Source: JBFLXR01 sp040757065 (lineage in GTDB: Bacteria > Pseudomonadota > Gammaproteobacteria > Burkholderiales > Gallionellaceae). Taken from it: DNA of 64,000 nt. Below the pieces are notes generated by a model that saw nothing but the letters and a program-made list of their open reading frames with translations, did no database searches and had not been told where the DNA came from. The stretch lies in contig JBFLXR010000007.1 of NCBI GenBank assembly GCA_040757065.1, positions 1 to 64,000 of the forward strand, given 5' to 3'. This document shows, piece after piece, positions 53,338 to 61,670 of this stretch. The position numbers and the translations under genes were made by a program. Position 1 is the first letter of the stretch. Every line of letters begins with the position of its first letter.

Positions 53338-54393
53338 CTAGTAGGACAGGCACACCCCGGCCCAATGGCAGGAAAGCACGGACTGCGCCGGTTTGTTCTG
53401 TACGGTGAAGTCGGTATCCAGCTTGCCCCCGGCAGCCGGGTTGCTATGCCAATCCCACACGAACACCCCATCTACCCACGGCCTCTTCAGTTCGCTCAGC
53501 CAGATGTCCAGCGCCGCCGCCTGTATGCGCATATTCGGCACAGGATTCTTAGGAATTTCCCACGGTCTGTCTTGCGCACCGTTCGCCGATGGCAGGCCGA
53601 TTTCGAGTATCAGCATCGGCTTGCCCTGACTGGCTGACAACACTTCCAAGTCCGCTACGGCATTCTGGATATTTTTCTTCATTTCCTCGCGTGAAGCACT
53701 CTTGCCCAGCGACGGATACAAGGTTACGCCCAAGGCGTCGAGCGCATCCCAATGCGCATACGCGCTCACGCCATCCTGATTGTGCGCGGCATACGTAACG
53801 CGCCCCTTAAACACTTTACGCACCGCTGCGATCAGGTCGCGCCAATACGGCTGCCGGTCGGAATGGCGCAGCTCGGTTCCGATCACGAACACCTCCGCCC
53901 CTTCGTTCTGAGCAATCTGCGCATAATGCAGCAGATGCACGGTATAACTTTCGAACCACACCTGCCACGCTGCATCGCTGCCGGGGTTGATTTCACCTGC
54001 CCACGAACCTTCCACCAGCATTTGAGGTTTGACGATAACGCGCAGTTTCGCGGCGCGGGCGCGACGAATGCCTGCAATCAGCTGATCGTCGCGCACCGAC
54101 TCAGCAATAATTATGCTGGTTGAACGCACGGTTTCCTGCCGCATAAAAGGAATCAGCACGACGGCATTTGCACCGGTACGCGCCAGCGTCTTGAACGATT
54201 TATCGGCTTGCGCCTCGTCCAATCCGGTTTCCTTGGTTTGCAGCATCGTCGCGCCGCGCATTTTTTGTTTACTCAAGTCGGGCGTCTGACAAGCCGCCAG
54301 TAGCATAGCCAAAAAAAACGCCAGCCATCTTACGAGGGCTGGCGCGGCATGGATTTTTTCGAACGCATGCAGCAATAGAATCTCCGCGATCAA
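53338..54393 (-). CDS. GH113-like TIM-barrel lipoprotein (mannanase-type fold)
   Basis: A 351-residue secreted lipoprotein (signal segment WLAFFLAMLLAACQ; lipobox Cys 35). The mature part is a TIM barrel like glycoside hydrolase family 113, which includes beta-1,4-mannanases. The candidate acid/base is Glu 174 in VFVIGTELRHSD, and the candidate nucleophile is Glu 264 in MLILEIGLPS, at the ends of two strands as in GH-A clans. It is the fourth gene of the exopolysaccharide run and overlaps the GT-C-like gene by 4 bases (ATGA-type). It may trim, release or remodel the secreted polymer; cellulose loci have a hydrolase (BcsZ) in a comparable role. Substrate not established. Confidence 0.75.
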   Translation of the reverse strand: MIAEILLLHAFEKIHAAPALVRWLAFFLAMLLAACQTPDLSKQKMRGATMLQTKETGLDEAQADKSFKTLARTGANAVVLIPFMRQETVRSTSIIIAESVRDDQLIAGIRRARAAKLRVIVKPQMLVEGSWAGEINPGSDAAWQVWFESYTVHLLHYAQIAQNEGAEVFVIGTELRHSDRQPYWRDLIAAVRKVFKGRVTYAAHNQDGVSAYAHWDALDALGVTLYPSLGKSASREEMKKNIQNAVADLEVLSASQGKPMLILEIGLPSANGAQDRPWEIPKNPVPNMRIQAAALDIWLSELKRPWVDGVFVWDWHSNPAAGGKLDTDFTVQNKPAQSVLSCHWAGVCLSY

Positions 54394-55970
54394 TATTGGT
54401 TGTAAGTCACCGTGGTTTTCTTGCTCACACGGCGGTAAACGCGCCAGTGGTCTTTATCATACACCAAACGGTAGCCTTCCATCCCCTTGCGGTAAAGTTC
54501 GGGGTAACGCTGCGTCACCATATCCGGCATGCGCTGCGTCAGCATATCCTGCCCGTGCGCATCCTGATCGCGGTTCGAGTACATCGGGTCGAGTACTGCG
54601 ATTTGCTCGATGTACGGGTGATCGCTGCGCAGCGTCGTTTTAAATTGCGGCGAGAAGGAGAGCAGCAAGCCTTCCGCATCCCCGCGCGCCACGATGGCGC
54701 GGTATGCCGCGTGATCGTCAATCAGCGTCGGCACGCGATTCGCATTTAGCCATTGCCCCAGCGAGGTATCCCCGGCGAACTTGTCTTCCAACTGTACGCC
54801 GCGGAATGCGTCGATCCAACGATGCATTTCTTCAGTCGGTTTCCAGATCAGCGTCAGCCATCCGCCCACCACGCTAGCCAGCAACAGCGCATACAAACCG
54901 CGACGCTTCCACAGCGGCTCGTGCGGCAGCAGCACAATGCCGGCCATCACACCCGCTGCGGACAGGAACAGCATGTCCACCGGGTGCGACAGGAAGAATG
55001 CAGCCGTCGCGAAGCCGGAAGCCAGACCCAAGTGAACGAACAGCACTTCGGTTCCGCGCAGCAACTTCAGGTGACGGCGTGCGCGAGCGATCAGCCACAG
55101 AATCACCGGGTAGGACACGATGCCGATCGCAAAGGAAATCAGCATCGGTTTGAGGAAGTCGCCGCCATACTCGCGCAGCCACTCCACGTCCGGGGTTTTT
55201 TGCCATGCGCCGCGGAAAGACGCATACGGCGAATTGACGAAGTGCCAAGCACCGTTTTCGAACACCAAGTTCAAATATGCCCAGCCGATGATAGAAATAA
55301 TCAGCGGCATCGTAATCACCAGATATACCGAAGCCGGCGAAGCATCCAGCATATTACGCGGTGCAATCAGCGGCAGCAGCGGCAGGAAGGCGATAAAGAT
55401 GAAGAATGTGCGTTCATCCACGAAGAAATATCCCGCCAACACCAGACCCAGCATGATGAAAGACCGGGTGTCCGCTTCGCGGATCAGCCGCACGGAAGCG
55501 AGATAGAGCAGGTAGAACATCACCAGACTCAATCCGTTCTGTACACCGCTGGTCACCGCCCACAGGAACAGCGGGTGAATGGCAACCAGCACGACCATCA
55601 GTACACGGTCGCTCAGTGCATAGCGCTTTTCCTGCAGGTGGTAGTTCCAGATCGTCAGCAGTAATGCCCCGAAAATACAGGACACGAAATACGGCGCTGC
55701 CGGCTTAATGATGTTCGGCAGGTAATAGAACGGAATCAGCAGGTAAGCCGGGGCATGCGGATACAGCAGCCCCAGATTTTCCAGCCGGAAATCGCCTGCG
55801 CCCATCAGCGCCAGAATCTTCGCCCAACGGTTCAGCGCCATATCGCTGATGAAGGCATGATCCAGCAGCCAGATCGCCGTTGTGCCGAGTATCGTCAGCG
55901 ACAACGCAAAGATCAGGAACGTCTGAAATGAAAGAAACCTTAAGTCGGGGTCGTGTCTTACTTTATGCAT
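54390..55970 (-). CDS. Multipass membrane protein, GT-C-like, in the polysaccharide locus
   Basis: A 526-residue protein with about ten TM helices in the first 380 residues and a soluble C-terminal domain of about 130 residues. The pattern (NRWAKILALMGAGDFRLENL; YPHAPAYLLIPFYYLP; a large periplasmic loop) recalls GT-C lipid-linked sugar transferases such as PMT/ArnT, but I see no diagnostic catalytic motif. In the operon it follows the GT2 synthase by 14 bases and overlaps the GH113 gene by 4 bases. It may transfer a side group, polymerise or assist export of the polymer. Function is unassigned. Confidence 0.6.
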   Translation of the reverse strand: MHKVRHDPDLRFLSFQTFLIFALSLTILGTTAIWLLDHAFISDMALNRWAKILALMGAGDFRLENLGLLYPHAPAYLLIPFYYLPNIIKPAAPYFVSCIFGALLLTIWNYHLQEKRYALSDRVLMVVLVAIHPLFLWAVTSGVQNGLSLVMFYLLYLASVRLIREADTRSFIMLGLVLAGYFFVDERTFFIFIAFLPLLPLIAPRNMLDASPASVYLVITMPLIISIIGWAYLNLVFENGAWHFVNSPYASFRGAWQKTPDVEWLREYGGDFLKPMLISFAIGIVSYPVILWLIARARRHLKLLRGTEVLFVHLGLASGFATAAFFLSHPVDMLFLSAAGVMAGIVLLPHEPLWKRRGLYALLLASVVGGWLTLIWKPTEEMHRWIDAFRGVQLEDKFAGDTSLGQWLNANRVPTLIDDHAAYRAIVARGDAEGLLLSFSPQFKTTLRSDHPYIEQIAVLDPMYSNRDQDAHGQDMLTQRMPDMVTQRYPELYRKGMEGYRLVYDKDHWRVYRRVSKKTTVTYNQY

Positions 55971-55984
55971 AGTCGATCACCACC

Positions 55985-57880
55985 TTAGTTACTGCTCGAA
56001 ACCGGCTGGGTATGATCCCGGTGGTCTTCGTGCCGCGTAATACCGTGTATGGTCTTTTCCCAGTAGAACGGATTATGAATCAACTGCCACAAGCCCTTAT
56101 AGGCGGCAAGCGACATCATGATCCAGTACACCGGCACAGTCAGCGCATACGGCATCAAGACGAAGTGATTGCGTTTGAACGCGCCCACCATCGACAGGTA
56201 AACCAAATAGCCGTTACCAATCAGCAAATTAAACAGAGAAATATACAGTACCAGCGGCGGGAACAACGGTTCGAAGAAAATCGAGCCGGTCAGCAGCCAG
56301 ATAAAGAACATGCCGAACAGGAACGGCGCAATGAGCGTACTCATCACCGTGCCGCCGATAAAGAACTGGAAACCCCAGAAGCCTGCCGGCCCCAGACTGC
56401 GGTACAACTTGATCGGGCTGCGCATATGCACCAGATAGGTTTGCATATACCCCTTCAGCCAGCGCGAGCGCTGACGAATCCAGTTACCGTAATGGTTGTT
56501 GGCTTCTTCGTAGGTAGTCGAATTCACAACGCCCACGTGCATGCCAAGCTGGGTGAAACGCACGCCCAAGTCGGCATCCTCGGTCACGTTGAACGGATCC
56601 CACGCCCCCACTTTGCGCAACGCTTCCATCTTGAAGTGGTTGGAAGTGCCGCCCAGAGGAATCGGAATGTTCAGCGCTTCCAACGCTGGCAGATAGAAGT
56701 CGAACCAAAGCGAGTATTCAAGCGTAAAGACGCGGGTCAGCCAGTTTTCGTTGTGATTGAAGTAATTCAGGCGCGCCTGAATACAAACTGTTTCTTCCGA
56801 AACTTGACTGAACGCCACCACAGCTTTCTTCAACTGATCGGGTTCGGGACGATCTTCTGCGTCATAAATCGTCACGTACTTGCCGCGAGCAAAGTTCAAT
56901 GCGTAGTTACAGGCTTTCGGCTTGGTTTTCGGCAGACTGTGCGGAACGCGGATAATTTCGAAGATAGATTCCAGACCCTGCTCTTTAGCTGCAGCAATGG
57001 TTGCTTCATCGTCTTCTTCCAGCACCAGCTTCACGTCCAGCTTAGACAGCGGATAATCCAGACTGCGGATCGCATAAGCCAGTTTCGGCAGCACCTTTTC
57101 TTCCTGGTACATCGGCACCAGCACGGTATAAATCGGCAAATCGCGGTCATTCAGCATCGCCACCTGATGGTCGGTCACCTTCACGTCAATGTGACGATCG
57201 CTGCCGACCCAGGCCAGAATCGCGCGCAACCCGAAGTTCAGCAACAGGAACAGCGCAATCAGCGAATTAAAGGCAATCAGCGTGTTCAGCGGCCAAGCCG
57301 TCAGGCTCATCAGGAACACCGCAACGCCGACCGTAATCACAATCAACTGCTTTTCCGTAAACACCTGGCGTGCAGAGTGCTCGGGCGTACGGTTCGCAAG
57401 AATATTGACCGCGTTGTCGCTGAAATAGCCGTCGTGGTTGTTTTGCAACTGCCACAGCAAATCGAACTTGGAGGTCACGACATAGTCGACGTTTTCCCCG
57501 AAACGACGACGAGCGAATTCCAGCATTTCATCGGTCGGATTCGCAGTCGCCATCACCACCTTGCCGCCCTCCCTGCGCCAGGGAATAAACAGCATGGCGT
57601 TATAGGCTTCGGAATCTTCAGGATTCAGCAGCGAAACATCGGGCGGCAGCTGCATCAGATTCACGAACGGCTTGTGGAAATGATCGGACAGCGCCTTGTA
57701 GAAATCGAAGGCCTTGACCCAGCCCTTGGCGAGCATAATATCGCCGATGCGCGAACCCCACTTGGCTTGCAACTCAAGAGCGGTTTTCACCTGCTCATTG
57801 GTCACCAAACCTTTGCTTACCAGCAAATCGCCGACGCGCAACTTCGGTGCGGACACGCCCCCTGTATCAGCATTTGACAT
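55985..57880 (-). CDS. Processive GT2 glycosyltransferase with N-terminal MshEN (c-di-GMP-binding) domain
   Basis: A 631-residue membrane synthase. Residues 14-68 carry two MshEN-type repeats (RVGDLLVSKGLVTNEQ; RIGDIMLAKGWVKAFD), the c-di-GMP-binding motif first defined in type II and MshE ATPases. A helix pair at 178-220 precedes the GT2 domain. GT2 motifs are YDAEDRPEP (Asp 340, Asp 343), TEDADLG (433-439) and QRSRW (470-474, the QxxRW motif of processive enzymes). Five C-terminal TM helices form the export channel. This is the architecture of a cellulose- or hyaluronan-type synthase, but with c-di-GMP sensed at the N-terminus instead of by a C-terminal PilZ. It starts 109 bases after the BcsB-like gene. 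Confidence 0.9.
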   Translation of the reverse strand: MSNADTGGVSAPKLRVGDLLVSKGLVTNEQVKTALELQAKWGSRIGDIMLAKGWVKAFDFYKALSDHFHKPFVNLMQLPPDVSLLNPEDSEAYNAMLFIPWRREGGKVVMATANPTDEMLEFARRRFGENVDYVVTSKFDLLWQLQNNHDGYFSDNAVNILANRTPEHSARQVFTEKQLIVITVGVAVFLMSLTAWPLNTLIAFNSLIALFLLLNFGLRAILAWVGSDRHIDVKVTDHQVAMLNDRDLPIYTVLVPMYQEEKVLPKLAYAIRSLDYPLSKLDVKLVLEEDDEATIAAAKEQGLESIFEIIRVPHSLPKTKPKACNYALNFARGKYVTIYDAEDRPEPDQLKKAVVAFSQVSEETVCIQARLNYFNHNENWLTRVFTLEYSLWFDFYLPALEALNIPIPLGGTSNHFKMEALRKVGAWDPFNVTEDADLGVRFTQLGMHVGVVNSTTYEEANNHYGNWIRQRSRWLKGYMQTYLVHMRSPIKLYRSLGPAGFWGFQFFIGGTVMSTLIAPFLFGMFFIWLLTGSIFFEPLFPPLVLYISLFNLLIGNGYLVYLSMVGAFKRNHFVLMPYALTVPVYWIMMSLAAYKGLWQLIHNPFYWEKTIHGITRHEDHRDHTQPVSSSN

Positions 57881-57902
57881 AGATACCCCTGTACCTTTCT
57901 AT

Positions 57903-57947
57903 GGTTCCGAGAAGAACCGCCCAGCGTTGCAGTGCGCGCCGGGCGGT
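57903..57947. repeat. Inverted repeats between the BcsB-like and GT2 genes
   Basis: ACCGCCC (57916-57922) and GGGCGGT (57941-57947) form one stem, and GGTTC/GAACC (57903-57918) forms a smaller one beside it. On the minus strand the larger stem is followed by TCTTCTC, a weak T-tract. It could attenuate the operon or fix the BcsB:synthase ratio. Confidence 0.4.
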
Positions 57948-57989
57948 ATCTCAGTCAGTCGTACTCCGTACTACCGGTCAGCGTGCGGA

Positions 57990-60014
57990 TTAGGCCGCAT
58001 TCTTATGCTGACGGGTACGGCGGAACAGGTAAATCACGACTACAGTCAGCAAGACCCAAGCCAGCACGAGCAACCAGAAGCGGTACTCGCTCAACACTTG
58101 CATCCAGCCGCGATAACCGGGGTAGTACACCTTAGCACCGCTCGGGTCATGGCTGTCCACGCTCAGCACCACACCGCCCGCATCCACAAAGGACAGGTCG
58201 TCGCGCTCGAACTGGAAGTTGTTTTGTGCCAGCTTCGCACCAGCTTGACCCGGAGCAACCCACAGGCCGAACACGCTACCGGACTTCACGATCTGCGCCA
58301 CAGCCAAGCCGGGCAACTGATCTACGTCGAGCAGGGTAGCACCCTTGCCGTCTACCACTTGCACGCGGCCCTTGTCGAAGCGCACAGGTGCATAGGCGGT
58401 TTCCAGCGTTGCGCGATCCAGCACCAGGAAGGGCTTAGTCGGCTTCAGGGTTGTTGCCTGGTCGAAGAAGGTAATGCGCTTGTAATCGACAGCCAGCGAT
58501 TGGTCGATCGACAGGCGAGTCAGCATGTTCAGCACATTTTCCGGCTGTTGCAGATAGGATTTCGGCAAATAAATATCGAAACCTTCCGCAAAGTACGGCC
58601 CCAAATCCACGAATTGCTTGGGATCGGCCGCCTTGTTGCGCACGATAATCAGCGAGCTTTGCGGCATCACTTGCATCGGATAGTGAATCGCGTCGCCGTG
58701 GCAGTCACCTTGCAGATCTTCTCGCTGAGCAACCAAGCGGATTGCGTTATGGCGAGTCAGCGCTTCCTTCGGCAAAGAAACCGAGATTTGGTGAGTCTGA
58801 CCGTCGTTTTCCAGACGCACTGCTTTTTGCAGCACGTTATTCAGGTAAACGTAGAACATCGCGGGATGCTCGGTAGTCGCAGGCGTCGCAGTGACATCAA
58901 TTTCCAGACGTTCCGGCATGTAACCGGCTGGCAAGCGTTCCGGCGAGAACACCATGTTCCATTCGGCCTGACGGGAAACGTAACGGGTACCGGTATCCAG
59001 CCCCAGAGTGGACAGCGCCAGTTTGTAGCGCTCATCCGGGCCGACCTTGTTGCCTTGAACCGGCGCAACGTGGTACTTAGCGTCCAGACCCAGATTGACC
59101 CATTGCGGGGTAACCATATAGAACGGAGTCACATCGAACGGCTCGGTGAAACCGATCACGCGCTTGCCCGGAACCTTAATGATCGCAGCGTTAAACTTCC
59201 CGCCCGGCACCTCGATATCGGTCTGCTGGTTCGGGTAAGCCTTTTCCAGCGCGCTGCGCACTTCGGCCAGCGGAGCAACCGTGATGTCGCCGATTTCCGG
59301 CAGACGCACAAAGCTTACCGTCTTGCCTTCGCGCATCAGCAGGTTATTCAGGCTCCATGCTGCAGCAAACACATCCTGCGTCACAGCGCCTTGCGGCAGG
59401 CTGACTGTCACCTTCTTCGGCAGCATTTGCCACACACCGCGCAGAGAAGCGACACCCTGACTGACCGACATCGTCAGCGCGGTTTCTGGCAGAATATGCA
59501 CATAACCGCCGTTGATGCGCTCGTCCAGACAGCGATCGTCGGTAAACAGCATCGCAATCTTGAACTGCACCTTCACCAGACCATCCTTAGTGTTCAGGTC
59601 GGCCTTGGTCAGCGGAATCTCCAGCACTTGATTCGGGGTCGAACCGAACTGGATTGCGTTGCGCGGCGTATCGTTAATGTATACGCGCAGATTGGAATGC
59701 TTATGCAGCAGCGGGGAGAAGCGGTAATGTACGCGCAGCACGCCGCCGTTAGCCACAGAATCGCGCGGAACGGGGAAATATACCGTTTGCTCATGGGAAG
59801 GCTGTACGCCTTCGAACTGGAAGCCGGACTTATGCCCCAAGTCCACCAATGAAGTTTCGATCTCCATCGCCCCCTTGGCCTGCCCCTCTTCAGCCTTCAC
59901 CGCAGGCGCTTGCACGGCGGTAGCACGGCTCGCAGCATGCGATGTGGAAACGGTGAATCCCAAAAGCGCGCTAAGTAAAACCAGCGTCGTTGCACGTAAA
60001 GACAGATGCCGCAT
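57990..60014 (-). CDS. BcsB-like periplasmic polysaccharide-synthase partner
   Basis: A 674-residue protein of the BcsB family. A signal peptide (LVLLSALLGFTVSTSHAA) is followed by repeated carbohydrate-binding and ferredoxin-like periplasmic domains, and a C-terminal membrane anchor (FWLLVLAWVLLTVVVIYLF) with a basic tail. BcsB binds the BcsA synthase at the membrane and guides the polymer through the periplasm; the C-terminal anchor helix is needed for BcsA activity. The start MRHLSLRATTL at 60014 has an AGGGAG ribosome binding site; the frame is open further upstream. No BcsC or BcsZ gene is present. It is the first gene of the four-gene locus. Confidence 0.85.
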   Translation of the reverse strand: MRHLSLRATTLVLLSALLGFTVSTSHAASRATAVQAPAVKAEEGQAKGAMEIETSLVDLGHKSGFQFEGVQPSHEQTVYFPVPRDSVANGGVLRVHYRFSPLLHKHSNLRVYINDTPRNAIQFGSTPNQVLEIPLTKADLNTKDGLVKVQFKIAMLFTDDRCLDERINGGYVHILPETALTMSVSQGVASLRGVWQMLPKKVTVSLPQGAVTQDVFAAAWSLNNLLMREGKTVSFVRLPEIGDITVAPLAEVRSALEKAYPNQQTDIEVPGGKFNAAIIKVPGKRVIGFTEPFDVTPFYMVTPQWVNLGLDAKYHVAPVQGNKVGPDERYKLALSTLGLDTGTRYVSRQAEWNMVFSPERLPAGYMPERLEIDVTATPATTEHPAMFYVYLNNVLQKAVRLENDGQTHQISVSLPKEALTRHNAIRLVAQREDLQGDCHGDAIHYPMQVMPQSSLIIVRNKAADPKQFVDLGPYFAEGFDIYLPKSYLQQPENVLNMLTRLSIDQSLAVDYKRITFFDQATTLKPTKPFLVLDRATLETAYAPVRFDKGRVQVVDGKGATLLDVDQLPGLAVAQIVKSGSVFGLWVAPGQAGAKLAQNNFQFERDDLSFVDAGGVVLSVDSHDPSGAKVYYPGYRGWMQVLSEYRFWLLVLAWVLLTVVVIYLFRRTRQHKNAA

Positions 60015-60274
60015 CTTTAAACTCCCTAAGGAAATTATTCTTATTAAACCCAAACCCAAAGAGCGCCTTCGAAAAACCGCGCCTGCACAGCAACCCCGGT
60101 ACCCGTGCGGCACACATCCGCATTACAAAGACCACTCCATCATGCTGTCGCAGGATCACACATTACGTTTTGGCTGTCAACAATATAGCCGGTAGGCATG
60201 CGAAAAACCGCACACTCGACGAAAAACTATTACCGATTATCTAGATAATCAGACCTAGCTCCGTGAAAAATGCA
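60015..60274 (-). promoter_or_regulatory. Promoter region of the polysaccharide operon
   Basis: This 260-base region is AT-richer than its surroundings. It contains a candidate -35 box TTGACA (minus strand, 60180-60175) whose matching -10 is poor, and the perfect 16-base palindrome GATTATCTAGATAATC at 60235-60250. No GEMM-type c-di-GMP riboswitch signature was recognised. Confidence 0.35.
60235..60250. promoter_or_regulatory. Perfect 16-base palindrome upstream of the polysaccharide operon
   Basis: GATTATC-TA-GATAATC reads the same on both strands. It lies 220 bases upstream of the BcsB-like start and 25 bases after the cysS stop. A transcription factor operator is the likely reading; the regulator is unknown. 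Confidence 0.5.
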
Positions 60275-61654
60275 TCAAGCCCGACGCCAGACCGTCCCCT
60301 GCGGCGTATCCTCCAACACAATGCCTGCTTCCAACAAATCTTTCCGGATCGCATCGGCTTCGGCGAAGTTTTTGGCTTTTTTCGCTGCCGTACGTGCTTC
60401 GATTTGCGCCTGAATATCCGGCTCGCCCAACCCCTCGCCGACGCCACCCTGTAAAAACGCCTGCGGATCGCGCTGCAACAAGCCCAGCACCCCGGCCAGC
60501 GCTTTAAGTTGCGCAGACATCTGCACGGATTGCGTACGGTTTGCCTCGTTCGCCAGATCGAACAGCACAGCAATCGCTTCCGGCGTATTGAAGTCGTCCG
60601 ACATCGCCGCCTTAAAACGTTGTGCGTGCACTTCGGTCCAATCTACCGCTCCCGTTTCGGCGCTCACTGACTTCAGCGCAGTATAAAGGCGCGTCAGCGC
60701 GCCCTTGGCATCGTCCAGATGCGCATCGGAATAATTCAGCGGGCTGCGATAATGCGCACGCAGAATGAAGAAGCGCACCACCTCCGCATCGTATTTTTTC
60801 AGCACATCGCGGATAGTGAAGAAATTACCCAGCGACTTGGACATTTTTTCGTTATCCACCCGCACGAAACCATTGTGCATCCAGTAATTCACGTACTGGC
60901 ACTGGTGCGCACCTTCGCTTTGCGCAATTTCATTCTCGTGATGCGGAAACTGCAAATCCGCGCCGCCGCCGTGAATATCGAAATGCTTGCCGAGCAACTC
61001 CGAACCCATCGCCGAGCACTCGATATGCCAGCCGGGACGACCCTTGCCCCAAGGCGACTCCCACTTCACCTCTTCCGGCTCGCTTGCTTTGGCATGTTTC
61101 CACAGCACGAAATCCAGCGGATCGACCTTACCTTCCGACACATCCACCCGTTCGCCGGCCCGCAAATCCTCCAGCGACTTACCGGACAGCTTGCCGTAGC
61201 CCGCAAACTTGCGCACGGCGTAATTTACATCGCCGTCTGCCGCGCGGTAAGCCAGCCCGTTCTGCTCCAGCCGCCCGATCATTTCCAGCATTTGCGGCAC
61301 GAACTGCGTGGCGCGCGGCTCATGATTCGGCGGCAAAATCCCCAACGCCCGCTCGTCTTCATGCATCGCATCGATAAAGCGCTGGGTCAGCGCATGAATC
61401 GACTCAGCATTCTCCGCCGCACGCTTGATAATCTTGTCGTCGATGTCGGTGATATTGCGCACGTAAGTGACGTCGTACCCGGCGGCCCGCAGCCAGCGGG
61501 ATACCATATCGAATACCACCATCACCCGCGCATGTCCGAGGTGACAGAAATCGTAAACCGTCATGCCGCACACATACATGCGCACCTTGCCGGATTCGAT
61601 CGGCTGGAATATCTGCTTTTCACGCGCCAGCGTGTTGTAAATCTTCAACGTCAC
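60275..61654 (-). CDS. cysS: Cysteinyl-tRNA synthetase (CysS)
   Basis: A 459-residue class I synthetase. The zinc and HIGH region is MYVCGMTVYDFCHLGHARV, the KMSKS loop is NEKMSKSLGNFFT, and the second zinc ligand segment is GWHIECSAMGSELLG. Length is normal. It lies 16 bases downstream of the GNAT gene and precedes the polysaccharide operon by 260 bases. Confidence 0.97.
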   Translation of the reverse strand: MTLKIYNTLAREKQIFQPIESGKVRMYVCGMTVYDFCHLGHARVMVVFDMVSRWLRAAGYDVTYVRNITDIDDKIIKRAAENAESIHALTQRFIDAMHEDERALGILPPNHEPRATQFVPQMLEMIGRLEQNGLAYRAADGDVNYAVRKFAGYGKLSGKSLEDLRAGERVDVSEGKVDPLDFVLWKHAKASEPEEVKWESPWGKGRPGWHIECSAMGSELLGKHFDIHGGGADLQFPHHENEIAQSEGAHQCQYVNYWMHNGFVRVDNEKMSKSLGNFFTIRDVLKKYDAEVVRFFILRAHYRSPLNYSDAHLDDAKGALTRLYTALKSVSAETGAVDWTEVHAQRFKAAMSDDFNTPEAIAVLFDLANEANRTQSVQMSAQLKALAGVLGLLQRDPQAFLQGGVGEGLGEPDIQAQIEARTAAKKAKNFAEADAIRKDLLEAGIVLEDTPQGTVWRRA

Positions 61655-61670
61655 TTCGTGCCTATCCGTT

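Noticed and set aside
56012..57877. Long open frame on the plus strand opposite the GT2 synthase (621 codons)
   Set aside because: It mirrors the coding frame of a convincing GT2 protein, has an implausible His/Gln/Arg-rich composition, and lacks a ribosome binding site.
57714..59852. 712-codon plus-strand frame opposite the BcsB-like gene
   Set aside because: It is antisense to a clear BcsB-like protein with a signal peptide and C-terminal anchor, and its composition is typical of a shadow frame.
60015..60274. Possible c-di-GMP (GEMM) riboswitch in the polysaccharide operon leader
   Set aside because: None of the conserved GEMM sequence elements were found on the transcribed strand.
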